This document shows positions 41,751-50,832 of a DNA stretch of 64,000 bases, one piece after another. The stretch is from NCBI RefSeq assembly GCF_000185805.1, contig NC_014926.1, positions 1,482,501-1,546,500 of the forward strand. The letters run 5' to 3'. A program made the position numbers and the translations under genes. The stretch comes from Thermovibrio ammonificans HB-1 (GTDB lineage: Bacteria; Aquificota; Aquificia; Desulfurobacteriales; Desulfurobacteriaceae). The number at the start of each line of letters is the position of its first letter. The stretch's first letter is position 1. The notes below the pieces were generated by a model. It was given only the letters and a program-made list of their open reading frames with translations, was not told the DNA's origin and made no database searches.

Positions 41751-42267
41751 AGTGAAGGCAAGGATGTTCGTTAACGGCGACCCCCAGACCGGCAGGGTGT
41801 TTCTGACTTCGGGCTTTCAGGCTCCCTTCCAGGAGGGAGACCTTCTGAAACAGATAGACGTAAACGCCCACTTCCAGAGCTACGCAACCGGCGGCAGCAT
41901 AATGCACCTGTTTACCGCCGAGGAGATGGAGCCTCACGAGCAGGAGAGGCTCATTTTCGGCATCATAAAGAACTTCCCGATTCAGTACCTAACGAAAACC
42001 CCGTTCCTGACAACTTGCAACTCCTGCGGACACAAAATGGTGGGGAAGAAGAGGGAGTGTGAAAGGTGCGGCTCCGACGATGTAACGCTCTGGTCTCGCC
42101 CAATCGGCTACTTCAGGCCGGTAATGAGGGGGAAGGTAAGCAAAGACTTTAAAAACGCCCAACACCTGTTCTGGCTCTCTTCGAGAATAGAGGACTTTGC
42201 AACGAGAAAAGAGGTAACAAAGCAAGACCTTGAAGAGATAGTAGACGAGCTTCACTCCATTATTTAA
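41740..42267 (+). CDS. nrdD: Anaerobic ribonucleotide reductase, glycyl-radical chain
   Basis: 175 residues corresponding to the C-terminus of ordinary NrdD. It contains FVNGDPQTGRVFLTSGF, a GGSIMHLF segment, the four-Cys zinc site CNSCGHKM...CERCGSDD (about residues 89-108) and the glycyl-radical-type motif SRPIGYFRP with the candidate radical Gly near residue 118. It begins with its own ATG inside the large chain's end. A split of this kind needs the two chains to assemble before NrdG can activate them. A frameshift of a single gene is less likely because the overlap is clean and both proteins have sensible ends. Confidence 0.83.
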   Translation: MKCKVKARMFVNGDPQTGRVFLTSGFQAPFQEGDLLKQIDVNAHFQSYATGGSIMHLFTAEEMEPHEQERLIFGIIKNFPIQYLTKTPFLTTCNSCGHKMVGKKRECERCGSDDVTLWSRPIGYFRPVMRGKVSKDFKNAQHLFWLSSRIEDFATRKEVTKQDLEEIVDELHSII

Positions 42268-42279
42268 AAACCCTTCAAC

Positions 42280-42331
42280 CCTCCAGCCCTCCTTCCGATA
42301 AAATAAGAGCGCAGGAAGGAACGGCTGGAGG
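42280..42331 (+). promoter_or_regulatory. Long inverted repeat covering the ldt ribosome-binding site
   Basis: CCTCCAGCC at 42280-42288 pairs with GGCTGGAGG at 42323-42331, and inside it TCCTTCC (42290-42296) pairs with GGAAGGA (42314-42320). The outer 3' arm contains the GGAGG used by the gene starting at 42339. The loop is AT-rich with a GATAAAAT stretch that could be a -10 element. Confidence 0.65.
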
Positions 42332-42338
42332 CACCAGT

Positions 42339-43406
42339 ATGTTAAGAGCCATTCTCTTGGCCCTCCTGATTACGCTAACAGCTCTTTCGCCGGGAAGGGG
42401 AACAACCCTTACGGAAATAGTGGAAAACTTAGGGGTTTGGTCCGTTCCCAAACTTGAGCAGGAGATAAGGAAGCTCCCCCAGGAAGAGAGACTCAAACTT
42501 CAACTCCTGCTCCTAACCTACGCCGGAGACAGCAAAAAGGCGAAGGAGCTCCTCTCCAAGCTTTACAACACAAAGCTGGTGGCAAACGTCCTTGAGCTCC
42601 CAAGAGACCTTCACGCCATTGTTGTAGATAAGACAAACGAGGTCCTCTACGTAATAAGAATGGAAAACGGCGTCCCCTTTATAGTCAGGAAGTTCCCCTG
42701 CATAACCGGAAAGCGGCCGGGAGATAAGCTCGAAGAGGGAGACCAGAGAACCCCCGAAGGAATTTACTTTCCGATGTACTGGGAGACAAACCTCCCGCCG
42801 ATATACGGCATAGGCGCCTTCCCCCTCAACTACCCCAACCTTCTCGATAGGAAAATCCTGAAGAGGAACGGACACGGCATCTGGATTCACGGAACGAACA
42901 ACCCCAACCGTCCGCCCCACAGCACAAACGGCTGCATCGTTCTGAAGAACGAGTACCTGCGGGAGCTCAAAAAACTGATAGTTCCCAAGAGAACCCCCGT
43001 AGTTGTTGTCTCCCACCTTGCCTACGCAACAAAGCCCGAGTTCCTCAAAGAGCAGAGGTCGATAATAAACTTCGTCCTGAAGTGGAAAAGGGCCTGGGAG
43101 AACACCCCCAAAAGCTTAAAGCCCTACTTTGAGTGCTACTCCAAACACTTCGTTTGGGAAAGGGGCGGCTTAAAGGAGTGGATAGCCCACAAAGAGCGGG
43201 TAACAAAACATAAAAGGTGGATAAAGATTTCAATCTCCGACCTGTGTGCAATGAAAGACGGAAGGCTACTCCAATTTGGTAATCTATATGTAGTGAGGAT
43301 GCGGCTGAAGTACCGCTCCAACAACTACAACTCAATAACCAACAAGGTGCTATACATAATCAAGGAAGGTGGAAGATGGAAAATCCTGGGAGAAGAGAAC
43401 TTGTAA
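42339..43406 (+). CDS. YkuD-fold L,D-carboxypeptidase/transpeptidase with NTF2-like domain (Csd6/Pgp2-like)
   Basis: 355 residues with a signal peptide (LLALLITLTALSPGRG). The YkuD domain (about residues 90-225) carries the catalytic motif HGTNN...HSTNGCIVLKN with the nucleophilic Cys near residue 199. A C-terminal NTF2-like domain (about 245-355, KWKRAWENTPKSLKPYFECY) follows. This domain order is that of Helicobacter Csd6 and Campylobacter Pgp2, L,D-carboxypeptidases that trim peptidoglycan tetrapeptides to tripeptides and affect cell shape. The next gene encodes an M14-type partner like Csd4/Pgp1. Transpeptidase activity cannot be excluded. Confidence 0.82.
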   Translation: MLRAILLALLITLTALSPGRGTTLTEIVENLGVWSVPKLEQEIRKLPQEERLKLQLLLLTYAGDSKKAKELLSKLYNTKLVANVLELPRDLHAIVVDKTNEVLYVIRMENGVPFIVRKFPCITGKRPGDKLEEGDQRTPEGIYFPMYWETNLPPIYGIGAFPLNYPNLLDRKILKRNGHGIWIHGTNNPNRPPHSTNGCIVLKNEYLRELKKLIVPKRTPVVVVSHLAYATKPEFLKEQRSIINFVLKWKRAWENTPKSLKPYFECYSKHFVWERGGLKEWIAHKERVTKHKRWIKISISDLCAMKDGRLLQFGNLYVVRMRLKYRSNNYNSITNKVLYIIKEGGRWKILGEENL

Positions 43407-44464
43407 AGGGCCTAATCTTTAGCGTCCCGTTGCTCGCGGCCCTTAAAAGTGAGGCACTTGCGTCCCCAGGAAGGGGAGCACTCATAGAGCTTCCCCCCTT
43501 CCCCTTCCAGGAGACGCACCTACAGGGGGAGAGAAAAGGGGGCCGCATCCTGGTTGTAGGAGGCATCCACGGAAACGAGCCGGGGGCCTACACTGCGGCC
43601 GAAATCCTCCGAACCGTTAAGGTGAAAAGGGGTGAGCTTTTCATCGCCCCGAGGAGCAACTTCGTCTCGATTCTCGCCGACAAAAGGGGCTACAACGGCG
43701 ACATGAACAGGAAGTTCGGCCCCTTATCGAAAAAAGACCCAGACTACAAAAGGGTCCAAGACCTAAAAGAGTTCATAGGGAACGTTAAACCCGACATACT
43801 CCTAACGCTCCACGACGGGTACGGCTTCCACTCTGTGAACCCGAGAGCCTGGGGCCAGTGCATAGTCATAGACGCCGAAGAGCACAACGGCTTCCCCTTA
43901 GGGAAAGAGGCAAGGGCCGTTTCAAAGGCCGTTAATAGGTCCATACACAAAAGGGAGTGGCGAATCCCCGTTTACAACACCAGGACCTTTGCCGCAGACA
44001 CAAAACACCCGGAGCAGAGGCGCTCCCTCACCTACTACTGCCTGACAAAGCCGAAAGTTCCAGCCATCTGCCTCGAGGTCTCAAAGCAGCTGCCGAACCT
44101 TGAAACGAAGGTAAAGTTCCACCTTATGATGCTAAAGGAGTTCTTCAAACTCCACGGCGTAGAGATTGAGCCGAGCTTCGACTACCTCATAGCAAATGTA
44201 GAGCGACTCGTTAACCCGAAACGCACCTACACGGTAGACCTCCTGATAAACGGAAGGCACGTATCCGTAAGCTCTTCAAGGACCTTTAAAGTACCGAAGG
44301 GCAGCCGAGTAAAGTTCTTAAGCTTCCACGGCAGCGACGGAACAAACGCCGTTTCGTTCGACGTAAACCTGAACCTGAGAAGAGTGGCAATAAGGAGAAG
44401 AATAGCCTTTACGGTTAAAGACGACTTTAGAAAAGTATTCTCGGTTCGCTTCGAAGTTGTTTAG
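43376..44464 (+). CDS. M14-family zinc carboxypeptidase (Csd4/Pgp1-like)
   Basis: 362 residues. The N-terminal signal has a twin-arginine-like pattern (GRRELVKGLIFSVPLLAAL). The zinc site is visible as VGGIHGNEPGAYTAAEI (His and Glu of HxxE) near residue 60 and LTLHDGYGFH near 145. A beta-rich C-terminal region (about 270-362, YTVDLLINGRHVSVSSS) follows, as in Csd4. Csd4/Pgp1 act as D,L-carboxypeptidases that turn muropeptide tripeptides into dipeptides. The gene overlaps the YkuD gene by 31 bp, so sequential trimming by the two products is likely. Confidence 0.78.
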   Translation: MENPGRRELVKGLIFSVPLLAALKSEALASPGRGALIELPPFPFQETHLQGERKGGRILVVGGIHGNEPGAYTAAEILRTVKVKRGELFIAPRSNFVSILADKRGYNGDMNRKFGPLSKKDPDYKRVQDLKEFIGNVKPDILLTLHDGYGFHSVNPRAWGQCIVIDAEEHNGFPLGKEARAVSKAVNRSIHKREWRIPVYNTRTFAADTKHPEQRRSLTYYCLTKPKVPAICLEVSKQLPNLETKVKFHLMMLKEFFKLHGVEIEPSFDYLIANVERLVNPKRTYTVDLLINGRHVSVSSSRTFKVPKGSRVKFLSFHGSDGTNAVSFDVNLNLRRVAIRRRIAFTVKDDFRKVFSVRFEVV

Positions 44465-44465
44465 A

Positions 44466-44486
44466 AAGGGGGCCTACCGGCCCCTT
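44466..44486. terminator. Hairpin between convergent M14 and thioesterase genes
   Basis: AAGGGGGCC and GGCCCCTT flank the loop TACC (one bulged G), followed by CTT. It sits between two convergent stop codons. Confidence 0.55.
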
Positions 44487-44487
44487 C

Positions 44488-45048
44488 TTAGTTATCCTTC
44501 CCCTCCGTTCTCTCGATTATGAAGTTCTTCAGCTTCTGAGTCACATCCTCCTGAGGCTGGGCCTGCTGGGGCTGCTGCTGTCCCTCCTCGTCTTTGGGGG
44601 GCTCCCCGGTGATAACACCCTTCTCCTTTAAGATGTTAAACACCTCCTTTCCGAAGGAAACGGGCCTGCCCTGAGGGTCTATGAAGATGTGCTGGGTAAA
44701 ACCGACAGCCAGAACAACGTCGTCTCTGAGCACCCTGTAGTCGAACCTTATGCCCCTTGTGCCGATATTGGTGATGGCGGTCTCAAGGGTTATGAGGTCG
44801 TCGTAGACAACGGGAGCCATGTAGCGACAGGCCGCCTCAACAACCGGCATGAGTATCTGCTTCTGCTGGAGAATCTGCCTGTACTCAATACCGAGGGCCC
44901 TGAAAAGCTCTGTTCTTCCCCTCTCAAAGAGCTCGAAGAACCTGGAGTAGTACATAACGCCGTAGGCGTCAACTTCGGCCATAGAAACCCTGTAGGGCAT
45001 ACTTCCCACAACAACTTGAGGCTGCTGTTCCTTCTTCTCCTCGGCCAT
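44488..45048 (-). CDS. YbgC-like acyl-CoA thioesterase (hot-dog fold)
   Basis: 186 residues. The 4HBT hot-dog domain has the active-site segment EVDAYGVMYYSRFFELFERG near residue 25; the position often occupied by Asp in YbgC (DxxGxVYxxxY) is recognisable. A C-terminal extension of about 45 residues is Gln/Pro/Glu-rich (EEGQQQPQQAQPQEDV) and probably disordered. It hydrolyses acyl-CoA or acyl-ACP thioesters. The start overlaps the carB stop by one base. Confidence 0.8.
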   Translation of the reverse strand: MAEEKKEQQPQVVVGSMPYRVSMAEVDAYGVMYYSRFFELFERGRTELFRALGIEYRQILQQKQILMPVVEAACRYMAPVVYDDLITLETAITNIGTRGIRFDYRVLRDDVVLAVGFTQHIFIDPQGRPVSFGKEVFNILKEKGVITGEPPKDEEGQQQPQQAQPQEDVTQKLKNFIIERTEGKDN

Positions 45049-48000
45049 TACTTCCCTCCGTAGTAGTCTTGAAGTGGTTTAACGTTGAGGCTACCCTTCC
45101 TCATGGCGGAGATGGCCCTTACGGCCATTTCTGCACCACGAACAGTTGTGTAGTAGGGAATTCCGTAGTTAACCGCAAGACGCCTTATACTGTAGGCGTC
45201 CCTCTTGGAGCGGGTGCCGGTGGGGGTGTTTATTATGAGGCACACCTCTCCGTTCTTAATGAGGTCGCCTATGTTGGGCCTCCTGCCCTCCTGCAGCTTG
45301 TAAACCAGCTCAACGGGTATCCCCTTCTCCCTGAGGAACCTGTAGGTTCCCTCGGTGGAGACAATTTTAAAGCCCATATCTGCAAGCTGTTTGGCAACGG
45401 AGTAAATTTTGGGCTTGTCTTTGTCTTTTACGCTTATGAAGACCTTACCGCAGGAAGGGTCGAGGGGAAGCCTTGAGCCGGCGGCAAGCTGGGCCTTGTA
45501 AAAGGCTATACCTACGTCGGGGTCTATTCCCATCACCTCGCCGGTGGACTTCATCTCCGGCCCCAGAACGGGGTCGACTTCGGGGAAGCGGTTGAAGGGG
45601 AATACCGCCTCCTTTACCGAGTAGTACTCGGGCTCAACCTCTTTAACGCCCAGTTCCCTGAGCTTCTTACCCATGGCAACTTTTGTTGCCACCTTCGCAA
45701 GGGGAATACCGGTTGCCTTACTGACGAAGGGAACGGTTCTTGAGGCCCTGGGGTTAACCTCTATTATGTAGATTTCGCCGTCTTTAACGGCAAACTGTAT
45801 GTTGATAAGCCCCTTAACGTTCAGCTCAAGGGCTATTTTGCGGGTTATCTCCTTGATTTTCTCAACGATGTCCCTGCTCACGGAGAAGGTGGGCAGAACG
45901 CAGGCGCTGTCTCCGGAGTGGATGCCGGCCTCCTCTATGTGCTCCATAACGCCGCCTATAACAACCTCTTCACCGTCGGCAACGGCGTCTACGTCGAACT
46001 CAACGGCGTCTTCAAGGAATTTGTCTATGAGAACCGGCTTTTCCTCGGAGACCTCTACGGCCTCGGCCATATACTGGCGAAGCTCCTCCATAGAGTAAAC
46101 GATTCTCATGGCCCTCCCGCCGAGAACGTACGAGGGCCTCATGAGGACGGGAAAGCCTATCTCCTGGGCAATCTTCTCGGCCTCCTCAAGGGAGCGGGCA
46201 ATCCCGGAAGGGGGCTGCTTGAGGCCGAGGCGGTTGAGAAGCTCCCTGAAACGCTCCCTATCCTCCGCTATATCTATGCTCTCGGAAGAGGTTCCCAGTA
46301 TCTTAACCCCTTCCCTCTCAAGGGGAACAGAAAGCTTCAGGGGCGTTTGCCCGCCGAACTGAACAACAACTCCTAAGGGCTTCTCCTTTTCCACAACGTT
46401 AAGGGCATCTTCAAGGGTAAGGGGTTCAAAGAAGAGCTTGTCGGAGGTATCGTAGTCGGTAGAAACGGTCTCGGGGTTACAGTTAACCATGTGGGCCTCG
46501 TAACCGAGCTCCCTGAGCGCCCAAACGGCGTGAACGCAGCAGTAATCGAACTCAACACCCTGACCTATCCGGTTGGGCCCCGAGCCGAAAACGGTAACCT
46601 TCTCCTTCTTCGACGGGTTGGCCTCACACTCCCTGCCGTCGTAGGTGGAGTAGTAGTAGGGGGTGTAGGCCTCAAACTCGCCTGCACAGGTGTCAACGGT
46701 TTTGTAAAGGACGGGAGCAAGGCTCTTTCTCTTCTCCCTAACGGCCTTCTCGGTGGTCCCCAAGAGAGACGCTATCTCCCTGTCGGAGAAGCCCCACTTC
46801 TTGGCCCACTTTAAAAGCTCCCCGGGAACAGTATCTACGGTGTGCTTCTTAAGCTCCCCTTCAAGCTCTACAAGCTGCCTGATGTTGTGGAGGAACCACC
46901 TGTCTATCCTGCTGAGCTCGTAGAGTTTCTCCAGGCTCCAGCCCCGCCTGAAGGCCTCGGCTATGTACCAAATCCTGTCGGCGTTGGGAACGGCTATCCT
47001 GCTCTCAAGCTCTGAGTCGGAGAGCCTCTCCACCCCCTTCATGGTCAGGCCGTAGCGGCCTATCTCAAGGGAGCGAACGGCCTTAAGTAGAGCCTCCTTG
47101 AAGGTCCTGCCTATGGCCATAACCTCGCCCACCGACTTCATCCTGGTGGTGAGGGTGGAGTCGGCCTCGGGGAACTTCTCAAAGGCCCAGCGGGGGAACT
47201 TAACAACGCAGTAGTCTATCGCCGGCTCAAAAGAGGCGGGGGTTTTCTTCGTTATGTCGTTGGGAAGCTCGTCGAGGGTGTAGCCGACTGCCAACTTCGC
47301 GGCGATTTTCGCAATAGGGAAGCCCGTCGCCTTAGAGGCAAGGGCAGACGAGCGGGAAACCCGGGGGTTCATCTCTATCACTATAACCCTGCCGTTTTCA
47401 GGGTTAACCGCAAACTGAACGTTTGAGCCGCCGGTTTCAACGCCTATCTCCCTGATTATGGCGATGGCGGCGTCCCTCAGAACTTGGTACTCCTTATCGG
47501 TAAGGGTTTGGGCCGGAGCAACCGTTATGGAATCCCCGGTGTGAACCCCCATAGGGTCAACGTTCTCTATGGAACAGATGATTACAACGTTGTCGTTGAG
47601 GTCCCTCATGACCTCAAGCTCATACTCCTTCCAGCCGAGAACGCTCTCCTCGATGAGGATTTCGCTTACAGGTGAGGCGGCAAGACCCTTTTTGGCAATC
47701 TCCTTAAACTCCTCGATGTTGTAGGCAACACCTCCTCCCTCGCCCCCGAGGGTGAAGGCGGGGCGGATAATTGCCGGAAGTCCCACCTCTTTAACAACTT
47801 CAAGGGCCTCCTCAAGGGTGTGGGCGGTTCCGCTCTTCGGAACCTCAAGGCCGATTTTGAGCATGGCCTCTTTAAACAGCTCCCTGTCCTCGGCCTTCTT
47901 TATCGCCTCTACCTTTGCCCCTATCAGCTCAACGCCGTACTTTTCAAGAATACCGGCCTCGTGGAGTTTAACGGCCAGGTTCAGCGCCGTCTGGCCTCCA

Positions 48001-48269
48001 ACGGTCGGAAGGAGAGCGTCGGGCCGCTCTTTCTCTATAATCTTCTCAAGGACTTCAACGGTTAGGGGCTCTATGTAAGTCCTATCGGCTATGTCGGGGT
48101 CGGTCATAATTGTTGCAGGGTTTGAGTTTACGAGGACTACCTGGTAGCCTTCTTCCTTTAAAGCCTTGCAGGCCTGGGTTCCCGAATAGTCGAACTCGGC
48201 AGCCTGACCTATGACTATGGGCCCGGAGCCGATTATCAGAATCTTCCTGAGGTCGGTTCTCTTAGGCAA
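45048..48269 (-). CDS. carB: Carbamoyl-phosphate synthase large subunit
   Basis: 1073 residues, the full length of bacterial CarB. Two homologous ATP-grasp halves are clear: [20 protein letters not shown] at the N-terminus and [20 protein letters not shown] near residue 555, each with PSYVLGG or PAFTLGG loops and ENPR/VNPR-type metal sites ([24 protein letters not shown]). The allosteric MGS-like domain follows at the C-terminus ([19 protein letters not shown]). It makes carbamoyl phosphate for pyrimidines and arginine. The 70-bp divergent spacer contains CAGAGT...ACTCTG arms that could be an operator. Confidence 0.97.
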   Translation of the reverse strand: MPKRTDLRKILIIGSGPIVIGQAAEFDYSGTQACKALKEEGYQVVLVNSNPATIMTDPDIADRTYIEPLTVEVLEKIIEKERPDALLPTVGGQTALNLAVKLHEAGILEKYGVELIGAKVEAIKKAEDRELFKEAMLKIGLEVPKSGTAHTLEEALEVVKEVGLPAIIRPAFTLGGEGGGVAYNIEEFKEIAKKGLAASPVSEILIEESVLGWKEYELEVMRDLNDNVVIICSIENVDPMGVHTGDSITVAPAQTLTDKEYQVLRDAAIAIIREIGVETGGSNVQFAVNPENGRVIVIEMNPRVSRSSALASKATGFPIAKIAAKLAVGYTLDELPNDITKKTPASFEPAIDYCVVKFPRWAFEKFPEADSTLTTRMKSVGEVMAIGRTFKEALLKAVRSLEIGRYGLTMKGVERLSDSELESRIAVPNADRIWYIAEAFRRGWSLEKLYELSRIDRWFLHNIRQLVELEGELKKHTVDTVPGELLKWAKKWGFSDREIASLLGTTEKAVREKRKSLAPVLYKTVDTCAGEFEAYTPYYYSTYDGRECEANPSKKEKVTVFGSGPNRIGQGVEFDYCCVHAVWALRELGYEAHMVNCNPETVSTDYDTSDKLFFEPLTLEDALNVVEKEKPLGVVVQFGGQTPLKLSVPLEREGVKILGTSSESIDIAEDRERFRELLNRLGLKQPPSGIARSLEEAEKIAQEIGFPVLMRPSYVLGGRAMRIVYSMEELRQYMAEAVEVSEEKPVLIDKFLEDAVEFDVDAVADGEEVVIGGVMEHIEEAGIHSGDSACVLPTFSVSRDIVEKIKEITRKIALELNVKGLINIQFAVKDGEIYIIEVNPRASRTVPFVSKATGIPLAKVATKVAMGKKLRELGVKEVEPEYYSVKEAVFPFNRFPEVDPVLGPEMKSTGEVMGIDPDVGIAFYKAQLAAGSRLPLDPSCGKVFISVKDKDKPKIYSVAKQLADMGFKIVSTEGTYRFLREKGIPVELVYKLQEGRRPNIGDLIKNGEVCLIINTPTGTRSKRDAYSIRRLAVNYGIPYYTTVRGAEMAVRAISAMRKGSLNVKPLQDYYGGK

Positions 48270-48339
48270 GGGCGCCCTCCAGAGCAGAGTTTGAGTGTAA
48301 TTTTATACTCTGAAGACTAAGCTTAAGAGAGGTAAAGGG

Positions 48340-48858
48340 TTGAGAATCACCATTACCGGCACCCCGGGAACCGGCAAAAGCACCGTTGCAAAGCTGCTGG
48401 CAGAAAGGCTGAAACTGCCGCTGTTTGAGCTCTCCCGACTCGTAAGGGAGGAGAAGCTCTACAGCGAGCTGGACGACGAGCGCAACGCCTTGGTTGTAGA
48501 CCCCGAAAAACTGAAAAGTTACTTTGAAAACAGAAACGCCTTCATAGCCGAGGGGCTCGTTGCCCACCTTATACCTGCAGACCTCCTTGTGATACTGAGG
48601 GCCTCTCCGGAAACGGTAAGGAAGCGGCTGGCTCCGAGGAACTACCCGCCGGCCAAGGTAGAGGAGAACGTAGAGGCGGAGAGGTTTGCCGTAATAGCAA
48701 CCGAAGCCCTTGAGAACCCGCTGGCGGAAAGGGTTATCCACATAGACACCACAAACAGAATCCCCGAGCAGGTGGCAGAGCTCATAGAGCGGGCAGTAAA
48801 GGGAGAGGAGATATTTGAAGATGTTGACTGGCTGGAAACAGAGGGAAATAGCGGTTAA
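48340..48858 (+). CDS. AK6-like nucleotide kinase
   Basis: 172 residues starting at TTG. The P-loop ITGTPGTGKSTVAKLLAERL is followed by the short LFELSRLVREEKLY segment and a DTTNRIPEQVAELI end. This is the compact adenylate-kinase-6/Fap7-like group found mostly in archaea and eukaryotes, where it serves ribosome biogenesis as an NMP kinase or ATPase. Here it precedes and overlaps rsmB, a 16S rRNA methyltransferase gene, which also suggests a ribosome-assembly context. Confidence 0.78.
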   Translation: MRITITGTPGTGKSTVAKLLAERLKLPLFELSRLVREEKLYSELDDERNALVVDPEKLKSYFENRNAFIAEGLVAHLIPADLLVILRASPETVRKRLAPRNYPPAKVEENVEAERFAVIATEALENPLAERVIHIDTTNRIPEQVAELIERAVKGEEIFEDVDWLETEGNSG

Positions 48859-50158
48859 GGTCCTAAACGCCTTCGAGAGAGACAAAAAGCTGAGGGAGCA
48901 CCTGGAGGCCCTAACGGCGGCCCTGACCCCGCAGGAGAGGGCCTTCCTACGGGAGCTGGTGAACGGAACGGTAAGGTTCCTAAGGCTCCTTGACTTCTCG
49001 GTAGAGCGGGCAAGCGGCAGGAGACTTGCAAGCCAAAAACCTACAGTGAGAAACGCCTTGAGACTGCTTGCCTACCAGCTCTTTTTCACCGGCGTTCCCC
49101 CTTACGCCGCGCTGAACGAAACGGTTGAGGTTGTAAAGCAGCGGCTCGGAAAGGGAGCCGCCGGCTTTGTAAACGCCGTAGGGAAAAAGCTTTTAAACTT
49201 CAACTACCGAGAAGAGGTAGAGAGCATTAAAGACCCCCTCGAAAGGCTTGCAACCTTACACTCCTTTGAAACCTGGATGGTTAAAAGGTGGGAGAGCTTC
49301 TACGGCCCCCGCGAGCTCCCCCACCTCCTCGAAGGCCTCAACAAGGTGGCGCCCCTCTTCATAAGGGTAAACCTCATAAAAACCCAACCCCAAGAGCTTC
49401 TAAACCTCCTGAAAAGCGCCGGCGTAGAGGCAGAGCCCCACCCGTTCCTCAAAGAGATGATAAGGATAAAGGGGAGGGTGAACCTCCCCGAGCTTCCGGG
49501 CTTCAAAGAGGGGCTCTTCTACATCCAAGACCCTGCCTCCTACCTGGCGGCCTACCTTCTACAGCCAAAACCGGGGGAGCTGATACTGGACGTTGGGGCG
49601 GCCCCCGGGGGCAAAACAACGGCAATAGCTTCGCTGACCGGAAACGGCGCGAAAATCGTTGCCGTAGACGTAAACAGAGAGCGGGCCGAGCTCCTGAAGG
49701 AGAACCTGCGGAAACTGGGAGTGGAGAATACAGAGGTTGTAATCACGGACATCGCCCGAGACCCAAACTTCCTGAACAGGTTCAGGGGAAAGTTCGACAG
49801 AATCCTCATAGACGCCCCGTGCTCGGCAACCGGCGTTATAAGGCGCCACCCGGAAGGCAAGTGGAACAAGAGTCTGAGCCTAATAAAACACAACCAAACC
49901 ATCCAAAGGAGCCTCTTAAAGGCGGCAAAAGAGCTCCTAAAGCCCACAGGAACGCTCCTATACAGCGTCTGCTCCCTCGAGAGGGAGGAGGGAGAGGAGA
50001 ACAGCGCATTTGCAAGGAGACTGGGCTACACACCGCTCCCGCTAACCGGGCTGCCGGAATACCTTAAAGAGAGGGAGCAGGAGGGCAGCCTGAGGCTCTT
50101 TCCCCACAAAGACAACGCAGACGGTTTCTACTACCAGAAACTTACGCTTAGAGGTTGA
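48821..50158 (+). CDS. rsmB: 16S rRNA cytosine-5 methyltransferase RsmB
   Basis: About 445 residues. An N-terminal NusB-like domain (AVKVLNAFERDKKLREHLEAL) is joined to a Rossmann methyltransferase. The latter has the SAM-binding LILDVGAAPGGKTTAIASL near residue 245 and the catalytic IDAPCSATGVIRRHPE and YSVCSLEREEGEE motifs with the two conserved Cys residues of m5C enzymes. It modifies C967 of 16S rRNA. The ATG at 48821 is preferred, although a TTG two codons upstream is also possible; both lie inside the kinase gene. Confidence 0.92.
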   Translation: MLTGWKQREIAVKVLNAFERDKKLREHLEALTAALTPQERAFLRELVNGTVRFLRLLDFSVERASGRRLASQKPTVRNALRLLAYQLFFTGVPPYAALNETVEVVKQRLGKGAAGFVNAVGKKLLNFNYREEVESIKDPLERLATLHSFETWMVKRWESFYGPRELPHLLEGLNKVAPLFIRVNLIKTQPQELLNLLKSAGVEAEPHPFLKEMIRIKGRVNLPELPGFKEGLFYIQDPASYLAAYLLQPKPGELILDVGAAPGGKTTAIASLTGNGAKIVAVDVNRERAELLKENLRKLGVENTEVVITDIARDPNFLNRFRGKFDRILIDAPCSATGVIRRHPEGKWNKSLSLIKHNQTIQRSLLKAAKELLKPTGTLLYSVCSLEREEGEENSAFARRLGYTPLPLTGLPEYLKEREQEGSLRLFPHKDNADGFYYQKLTLRG

Positions 50159-50159
50159 G

Positions 50160-50801
50160 ATGAAAGAGCCGAAAATCTCGCGAACGGTGCTTCTAAGGCT
50201 CATAAAAGCCCTTATGGAGGAAGAGGAGCTCTCTACGGTGGCCGAGATAGCCTCGGCAGACCCCAACCTTGCGGCAAAGCTCCTCCAATTTGCAAACTCT
50301 GCCTACGCGGGGCTGAAGCGGAGAATCTCCTCAATAAAGGACGCAATAGCCTTCATCGGGCTTAAAAAACTCAAGGAGATTGCCGTAACGCTCCTTGCCA
50401 CCTCGCTCCTAACCGAAAAAGACCCGACAAAGCTGAAAGAGCTCCTGAGAACGGCCTACATAATGAAAATGGCCGCCAAGAGGCAGGTTCCCTCCCTGGC
50501 CGAAGAGGCCTTTATGGTGGGGATACTCTACCCGGTTTACAGGGAAATGGGGCAGGAGCTTTTAAATATGCTGAAAGAGGCCTGCGTCTCAGAAGAGGTG
50601 GTAGAGGGCCTGACAAACCCCCACTCCCCGCTGGGAATACTCCTGAAGTTTGCCCTCGCCTTTAACCCTTACTGCAGGAAGATTATCGAAGGGGAGGAAA
50701 AGGAGTTCCCCCTGCTGGTGGGCGGTTTCAAGAAGGAGTTCCTGGTAAAGGTCTGCTTCGACGCCGACATAGAGGCCGAGAAAGTGGTTCAACTGCTATA
50801 A
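50160..50801 (+). CDS. HDOD-domain protein (first of a tandem pair)
   Basis: 213 residues with an HDOD domain. ADPNLAAKLLQFANSAYAGLKRRISSIKDAIAFIGLKKLKEIAVT matches the typical HDOD start (DPxLxxxLLxxaNSaxY). The His-Asp residues of true HD hydrolases are absent, as usual in HDOD. Such proteins act as signalling scaffolds, often with cyclic di-GMP or chemotaxis proteins. It starts just after rsmB (TGAGATG). Confidence 0.8.
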   Translation: MKEPKISRTVLLRLIKALMEEEELSTVAEIASADPNLAAKLLQFANSAYAGLKRRISSIKDAIAFIGLKKLKEIAVTLLATSLLTEKDPTKLKELLRTAYIMKMAAKRQVPSLAEEAFMVGILYPVYREMGQELLNMLKEACVSEEVVEGLTNPHSPLGILLKFALAFNPYCRKIIEGEEKEFPLLVGGFKKEFLVKVCFDADIEAEKVVQLL

Positions 50802-50832
50802 TGAATTCTGAATCACGAGTGAGGGAGGAGCA

